Origin: an uncultured Clostridia bacterium
GTDB lineage: Bacteria > Bacillota > Clostridia > Oscillospirales > CAG-272
DNA: 9,709 nt
Assembly: GCA_946641795.1 (NCBI GenBank)
Contig: CAMPBZ010000032.1
Location: 1-9,709 of the forward strand
Reading direction: 5' to 3'
Made by a program: the position numbers and the translations under genes. Below are positions 6,675 through 9,709 of this stretch, one piece after another. How positions within the stretch are numbered: position 1 is the stretch's first letter; each line of letters starts with the position of its first letter. The notes beneath the pieces were generated by a model that had not been told where the DNA came from, ran no database searches, and worked only from the letters and a program-made list of their open reading frames with translations.

Positions 6675-6938
6675 CCGCCGTGGGGAATGAGCTGATTTTC
6701 CCGGTTGAATTGAACTGAATATATACGGAGAGGTATCGAAGCGGGGAGTGCGCCGAGCGCCGCCGGTGGCGGAAACAGCGAAGGCACGCGAGTGGCCGCG
6801 GTCGAAATTTTGGCAAGCGAACAGCGAGCGGCAAAATTTCGGGCACCGCAACAGGACCATAACGAGGCCCGCCGTGGGGAATGAGCTGATTTTCCCGGTT
6901 GAATTGAACTGAATATATACGGAGAGGTATCGAAGCGG
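6541..6938 (+). repeat. 194-bp tandem repeat, two full copies plus partial third running into tRNA-Ser
   Basis: Copy 1 (6541-6734) and copy 2 (6735-6928) are identical by eye over 194 bp, and the third begins as the first bases of the tRNA gene (6929-6938). The similarity also extends, imperfectly, leftwards of copy 1: TGAATACACGGAGGGTT before copy 1 corresponds to TGAATATATACGGAGAGGT before copy 2 and before the tRNA. Each unit has a 5-bp stem (6566-6570 with 6574-6578), a long hairpin (6604-6618 with 6638-6655, 15 bp with a 3-nt bulge) and a weaker GGGGAA/TTTCCC stem (6682-6702). Copy 2 has the same at +194. No convincing start, ribosome binding site or protein family supports coding on either strand. 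Copy number in the living genome may exceed two if the assembly collapsed it. Confidence 0.93.
6727..6868 (+). pseudogene. tRNA-Ser-like 5' fragment interrupted by a 113-nt insert, copy 2
   Basis: Same structure as the copy 194 bp upstream, but its first 18 nt (6727-6744) match the functional tRNA gene perfectly, and CATAACGAGGC recurs at 6858-6868. The complementary acceptor strand CCTCTCC is missing from the unit and is found only in the real tRNA at 6999-7005. Confidence 0.45.
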
Positions 6939-7009
6939 TCATAACGAGGCGGTCTTGAAAACCGTTTGGGAGCAATCCCACATGGGTTCGAATCCCATCC
7001 TCTCCGCCA
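6921..7009 (+). tRNA. tRNA-Ser(UGA)
   Basis: A complete 89-nt class II tRNA with encoded CCA. The acceptor stem is GGAGAGG (6921-6927) with CCTCTCC (6999-7005), discriminator G7006, then CCA. The D stem is TCG/CGA; the anticodon stem GCGGT/ACCGT (one G-U pair) holds loop CTTGAAA, anticodon TGA. The long variable arm has TGGG/CCCA, as expected for serine tRNAs. The T arm is ATGGG-TTCGAAT-CCCAT. It reads UCA (and by wobble other UCN codons). It is transcribed from the promoter at 6480 through the tandem repeats, so RNase P must remove an unusually long leader. Confidence 0.97.
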
Positions 7010-7074
7010 GCGGACAAGTCCGCCCTCAAATCACGGGTATCATCCGGCAGGCGCCAAAATCCGGCACGCGCCGG
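7010..7074 (+). other. Short hairpins abutting and following the tRNA 3' end
   Basis: Directly after the encoded CCA, GCGGAC (7010-7015) and GTCCGC (7018-7023) form a perfect palindrome. A second perfect stem, CCGGC (7061-7065) with GCCGG (7070-7074), follows. Neither is followed by a T-tract, so they are more likely structure in the 3' trailer than terminators. The 187 bp between the tRNA and the transporter gene hold no supported coding sequence. Confidence 0.5.
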
Positions 7075-7126
7075 GAACGCCTCAAATCCAACTTTGCACA
7101 CCAGCGGGCGTTTATTGTCCCCCAAA

Positions 7127-7160
7127 GCCGTAGGAAAAGTCCCCTTTTCTTGCGGCTTTT
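7127..7160 (+). terminator. Probable intrinsic terminator of the tRNA transcript
   Basis: A 13-bp stem, 7127-7139 with 7144-7156, including two G-U pairs, has a TCCC loop and is followed by TTTT. The T-tract is short, so termination may be partial. I find no clear promoter between it and the transporter ATG at 7197 (only an isolated TAGAAT at 7164-7169), so read-through from the tRNA promoter could feed the transporter operon. Confidence 0.6.
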
Positions 7161-7196
7161 GCATAGAATAAAAAAACAAAAAAAGGAGAACTCATT

Positions 7197-8639
7197 ATGA
7201 CCGAGCAAAAGACCTTTACCGGCCGCTTGAAACTCAATTATAAGCGGACAATGCTGATCGGCTTTGCCTTTTTCGGCATTCTGCTGCTCTGGCAGGTGTA
7301 CGATTCCTGGTGCCCCACCTTTCTGACCGATATTTTCGCGCGCAGAATGTACGGGCTTTCCTCGGCGGAGCTCAAAATTGCCGACGCCGATAAGATTTTG
7401 AACGTGCAATGGATCGTTGGTATCATTATGGCCTGCGATAACCTTGCCGCGCTCATTCTCTTGCCAATCTTCGGCTCGCTTTCGGATAAGACGAAAACGC
7501 CCATCGGCAAACGGATGCCTTACATTTTGGTAGGTACCTTTGTTTCCGCTGTTGCCTTCCCGTTTATCCCGCTGTTCTTCCATTATAATAACATCGTCGG
7601 TATGGTCGCGATGATGCTGATCGTGCTGATCTTTATGATGATCTATCGCAACCCCGCCGTCTCGCTGATGCCGGATATTACCCCCAAGCCCCTGCGCGCA
7701 AAGGCAAACGGGCTCATCAATATTATGGGCTATCTGGGCGGCGCGTTTGCAACGGTGCTGGGTCTGTTCCTGGTGCTTTCCAAGTACATCAACGCCCCCG
7801 ACGAAGCAAGAAAACTTTGGATCATTGAGATCCCGTTCGTCGTTGCCTCGGTGCTCATGGTCATTTCGGCGCTCATCCTGTTCTTCACCATTCGGGAAAA
7901 CAAGCTTGCCGCCGAGCTGAAAGAGGAAATGGACGCCGGCGAGGAGCTTGCCGCCATTGAAAACCCGGTCAACGACGATGCCCCCATGTCCCGCGCCAAC
8001 CGCCGGATGCTGCTTGCCATTCTGGGCGCCGAGTTTTTGTGGTTTATGGCTGACAACGCCATCGGCACCTATATCGGCAACTACGTGATCTACCATTTGA
8101 ATTCGGCTTCCAGCTCCACCATGCTGCTTACCATTCTGGGCGGCGTTGCAAGCGTTGTAGGCTTTGCAACGGCGGGCATTATTGCCGATAAGATCGGCCG
8201 GAAGTGGACCATTTCCACAGGCCTTGGCATTACCATTCTTGCCCTTGTGGTGATGTGCTTTGTCAAACCCACCGGAAACGTGGTGGGCGAGCACGGGGAG
8301 TTCTCCTTCCCGGTGTTGCTCTTTGTAGTATGGGTGGTCAAAGGCTTTGGTATGGCGCTGGTGCACAACTGCTCCTTTCCAATGGTGGTGGAGCTTTGCT
8401 CCAACAAGAAGATCGGCAAATTCACCGGCTTCTACTACGCTTCCAGTATGGCGGCGCAAACCATTACCCCGGTGCTTTTGGGCCTTGTGTTCAAGGCAAG
8501 CGGCAAGTGGGGCGCGCTCCCCATTTATTCCGCAATCCTGTTTGCGCTCAGCTGTGCCGTATTCGTGATCCTCGTAAAGAATATCAAGGCCAAAAAGGTT
8601 GCCAACGTTCACGGCCTGGAAGCCATTGACGGAGATTGA
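7197..8639 (+). CDS. MFS transporter, GPH/SLC45-like sugar transporter family
   Basis: A 480-residue inner membrane protein with about twelve hydrophobic segments (roughly 18-36, 69-92, 107-128, 133-150, 174-196, 208-231, 272-291, 306-333, 339-357, 370-390, 413-433, 441-461) and a charged cytoplasmic loop at 233-270. The loop motif GSLSDKTKTPIGKR (93-106), its second-half counterpart GIIADKIGRKW (327-337), WQVYDSWCP near residue 32 and RNPAVSLMPDITP (151-163) fit the cation-coupled glycoside/SLC45-like branch of the major facilitator superfamily. The substrate cannot be read from sequence; sugars or glycosides are usual for the family. The start has AGGAG at 7184-7188, 8 bp away. A phosphodiesterase gene begins 3 bp after the stop, so transporter and enzyme are probably made together, which hints at a glycerophosphodiester or related phosphorylated substrate. 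Confidence 0.88.
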   Translation: MTEQKTFTGRLKLNYKRTMLIGFAFFGILLLWQVYDSWCPTFLTDIFARRMYGLSSAELKIADADKILNVQWIVGIIMACDNLAALILLPIFGSLSDKTKTPIGKRMPYILVGTFVSAVAFPFIPLFFHYNNIVGMVAMMLIVLIFMMIYRNPAVSLMPDITPKPLRAKANGLINIMGYLGGAFATVLGLFLVLSKYINAPDEARKLWIIEIPFVVASVLMVISALILFFTIRENKLAAELKEEMDAGEELAAIENPVNDDAPMSRANRRMLLAILGAEFLWFMADNAIGTYIGNYVIYHLNSASSSTMLLTILGGVASVVGFATAGIIADKIGRKWTISTGLGITILALVVMCFVKPTGNVVGEHGEFSFPVLLFVVWVVKGFGMALVHNCSFPMVVELCSNKKIGKFTGFYYASSMAAQTITPVLLGLVFKASGKWGALPIYSAILFALSCAVFVILVKNIKAKKVANVHGLEAIDGD

Positions 8640-8642
8640 TTG

Positions 8643-9476
8643 ATGCAACCCTGGGTCATTGTTCTCATCGTTCTCGGCGCGCTTTTGCTGGCGCTCCCGA
8701 TCGTCATTTTTGCACCGGCACGCCCGAATAAAAAGAAAAAAACGCCCTTTTACGGCAAAAACTTTGCCCACCGCGGGCTGTACCAAAAGGACCAAAGCAT
8801 TCCCGAAAATTCGTTGCCCGCATTCGCCCGCGCGGTGGAGAACGGCTACGGAATGGAATTGGATGTTCAGCTCTCCCGCGACGGCTTGGTGGTCGTTTTT
8901 CACGACGATACGCTGGATCGTGTTTGCGGCGTTTCCAAGCGGGTGGACGAACTGGATTACGCGGAGTTGCAGGAACTGCGCCTTTGCGGAACCGACGAAA
9001 AGATCCCGCTGTTTGACGAGGTGCTTGCCACCGTTGCCGGCAAAACGCCCATTATTGTGGAGCTGAAAACCGGGCCACGCAACGGGGAACTGTGCGAAAA
9101 AACGCTTGCCGCCCTGCGCGCCTACCAAGGGGAGACCTGCATAGAAAGTTTTGACCCCACCATTGTTGCCTGGTTCCGCAAGCACGCGCCGGATATTTAC
9201 CGCGGGCAGTTGGCGCAGCCGCCCAAACACTACCGCAAGTACGGAAAATCCGCTTTGGTCAGTTTTCTGCTCGGCACCTGTGCTTTGAACGTCATCGCGC
9301 GTCCCAATTTCATTGCCTACCGCATTGGCAGAAAGACGCTCGGCGTTCACCTTGCCGAATGGATGGGCGCCACCCGCGTGGCGTGGACGAGCCACGACGC
9401 AGCCACTGAGAAAAAGTTTGACGTGGTCATTTTTGAGCATTACCTTCCGAAAACGGAATATAAAAAACTAAAATGA
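8643..9476 (+). CDS. Membrane-anchored glycerophosphodiester phosphodiesterase
   Basis: A 277-residue protein of the GDPD family, which cleaves glycerophosphodiesters to sn-glycerol 3-phosphate and an alcohol. Residues 4-24 form one N-terminal membrane helix followed by a basic stretch (RPNKKKK), which suggests that the catalytic domain stays cytoplasmic, though this is a weak topology guess. Catalytic motifs: HRG at 43-45, PENS at 54-57, MELDVQ at 71-76 (Glu72, Asp74), HDDTLDR at 87-93 (His87), VELK at 139-142 and ESFD at 168-171; all expected metal and acid-base residues are present. The ATG at 8643 is preferred over the in-frame TTG at 8640 because GGAG at 8631-8634, inside the end of the transporter gene, then has 8-bp spacing. 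The 3-bp gap implies translational coupling with the transporter. Confidence 0.92.
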   Translation: MQPWVIVLIVLGALLLALPIVIFAPARPNKKKKTPFYGKNFAHRGLYQKDQSIPENSLPAFARAVENGYGMELDVQLSRDGLVVVFHDDTLDRVCGVSKRVDELDYAELQELRLCGTDEKIPLFDEVLATVAGKTPIIVELKTGPRNGELCEKTLAALRAYQGETCIESFDPTIVAWFRKHAPDIYRGQLAQPPKHYRKYGKSALVSFLLGTCALNVIARPNFIAYRIGRKTLGVHLAEWMGATRVAWTSHDAATEKKFDVVIFEHYLPKTEYKKLK

Positions 9477-9477
9477 A

Positions 9478-9522
9478 ATAAAAAAGGAAGCCGAACGGCA
9501 TTGCCGTTCGGCTTCCTTTTTT
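9478..9522. terminator. Bidirectional intrinsic terminator
   Basis: A perfect 14-bp stem, 9486-9499 with 9503-9516, ATT loop, is flanked by an A-tract on the left and TTTTTT on the right (9517-9522). It ends the transporter/phosphodiesterase operon on the plus strand and the convergent corrinoid-protein gene on the minus strand. Confidence 0.95.
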
Positions 9523-9531
9523 ACAACTTCC

Positions 9532-9709
9532 TTAATTTGTCAGTTCCTTTTCCAACCGCTCCGCATAGCGAACGGCACCCATCGCGTCGGGCGAATAGGA
9601 ATCGGCGCCGATCTGTGCGGCGTACTCGGCAGTCAGTACCGCGCCGCCTACCATTACGCGGCACCAGGGCGCGTCCTTGCGCAATTGGCGGATCGTCTCT
9701 TCCATGGCG
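9532..9709 (-). CDS. Corrinoid-binding (methionine synthase-type) protein, C-terminal end only
   Basis: The last 58 residues of a protein that continues beyond the right edge; the stop codon is at 9532-9534. The motifs VMVGGAVLTAEYAAQIGAD and the following SPDAMGAVRYAE are the last strand-helix part of a vitamin B12-binding Rossmann domain, as found in MetH and in clostridial corrinoid methyltransferases. In this family the segment lies near the lower cobalamin-binding face. The cobalt-ligand motif DxHxxG would be upstream, outside the window, so cofactor binding and the substrate (homocysteine, or a methylamine or methanol system) cannot be decided. The gene is convergent with the phosphodiesterase and shares its terminator. 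An internal ATG near the edge is not taken as the start because the domain clearly begins earlier. Confidence 0.85.
   Translation of the reverse strand, partial: AMEETIRQLRKDAPWCRVMVGGAVLTAEYAAQIGADSYSPDAMGAVRYAERLEKELTN

Noticed and set aside
6541..6938. A CRISPR array
   Set aside because: The units are 194 bp and directly adjacent, identical throughout, with no short repeats alternating with unique spacers and no cas genes.
5648..7009. A functional link between TcdA and the neighbouring tRNA
   Set aside because: TcdA acts on t6A in ANN-reading tRNAs. The anticodon here is UGA with A36, a tRNA expected to carry an i6A-type modification at position 37, so it is not a substrate; the neighbourhood is probably coincidence.
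6921..7009. An attachment site of an integrative element at tRNA-Ser
   Set aside because: Attachment duplications usually copy the 3' end of a tRNA; here only the 5' part is repeated, within a few hundred bases, and no integrase gene is present.
6421..7179. Open frames on both strands through the tandem repeats and tRNA
   Set aside because: They exist because 194 bp times two keeps some frames open; the products are Arg/Pro-rich, cross the tRNA gene and a promoter, and have no convincing ribosome binding site.
7026..9440. An 804-codon open frame on the minus strand opposite the transporter and phosphodiesterase
   Set aside because: Both plus-strand genes have clear family motifs, ribosome binding sites and a terminator. 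The minus-strand product is low-complexity in His, Gly and Asn, crosses two genes, and has no domain.

Overview
The window looks like chromosomal DNA from a member of the Bacillota, probably a Clostridia (Oscillospirales or Christensenellales type) from a gut-like setting. The basis is a set of strong GGAGG-type ribosome binding sites, sigma-A promoters at or near consensus, intrinsic terminators with T-tracts, lipoprotein signal peptides, and protein families and wording of motifs that I associate with gut Clostridia. The genus cannot be read from the sequence. There is no transposase, integrase, phage gene or CRISPR array.

Layout. At 21-1600 (+) a secreted ComEC-type metallo-beta-lactamase-fold lipoprotein is followed 20 bp later by a short-chain dehydrogenase/reductase; the pair is probably cotranscribed. 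At 1601-1811 there is a gene-free stretch of four consecutive hairpins, ending in a GC-rich one that serves as terminator for the opposing operon. At 1812-6361 (-) a two-gene operon reads leftwards: tcdA (tRNA t6A cyclisation enzyme) and, 20 bp after it, a 1271-residue surface lipoprotein. The lipoprotein carries eight regular His/Cys units and two beta-helix-like modules. A perfect consensus promoter (TTGACA, 17 bp, TATAAT) drives this operon.

At 6480-7160 (+) a second near-consensus promoter, divergent from the tcdA promoter, leads into two identical 194-bp tandem repeats and then an intact tRNA-Ser(UGA) gene. Each repeat unit runs into the next through a copy of the first 18 nt of that tRNA, so the array looks like a chain of tRNA-Ser starts whose D-arm is interrupted by a 113-nt hairpin-forming insert. 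This is the most unusual part of the window.

At 7197-9476 (+) a 12-helix GPH/SLC45-like MFS transporter is followed directly by a membrane-anchored glycerophosphodiester phosphodiesterase; the two most likely form one operon. A strong bidirectional terminator (9486-9522) separates them from the C-terminal end of a convergent corrinoid-binding (methionine-synthase-type) protein that runs off the right edge.

Functionally the window is mostly housekeeping plus surface functions: extracellular hydrolysis, a large surface adhesin-like lipoprotein, tRNA supply and modification, and import and cleavage of small phosphodiesters or sugars. The genes do not form one evident pathway. The points worth a second look are the tRNA-linked tandem repeat, the regular C3H-like array of the lipoprotein, and the alternative hairpins after the reductase gene.
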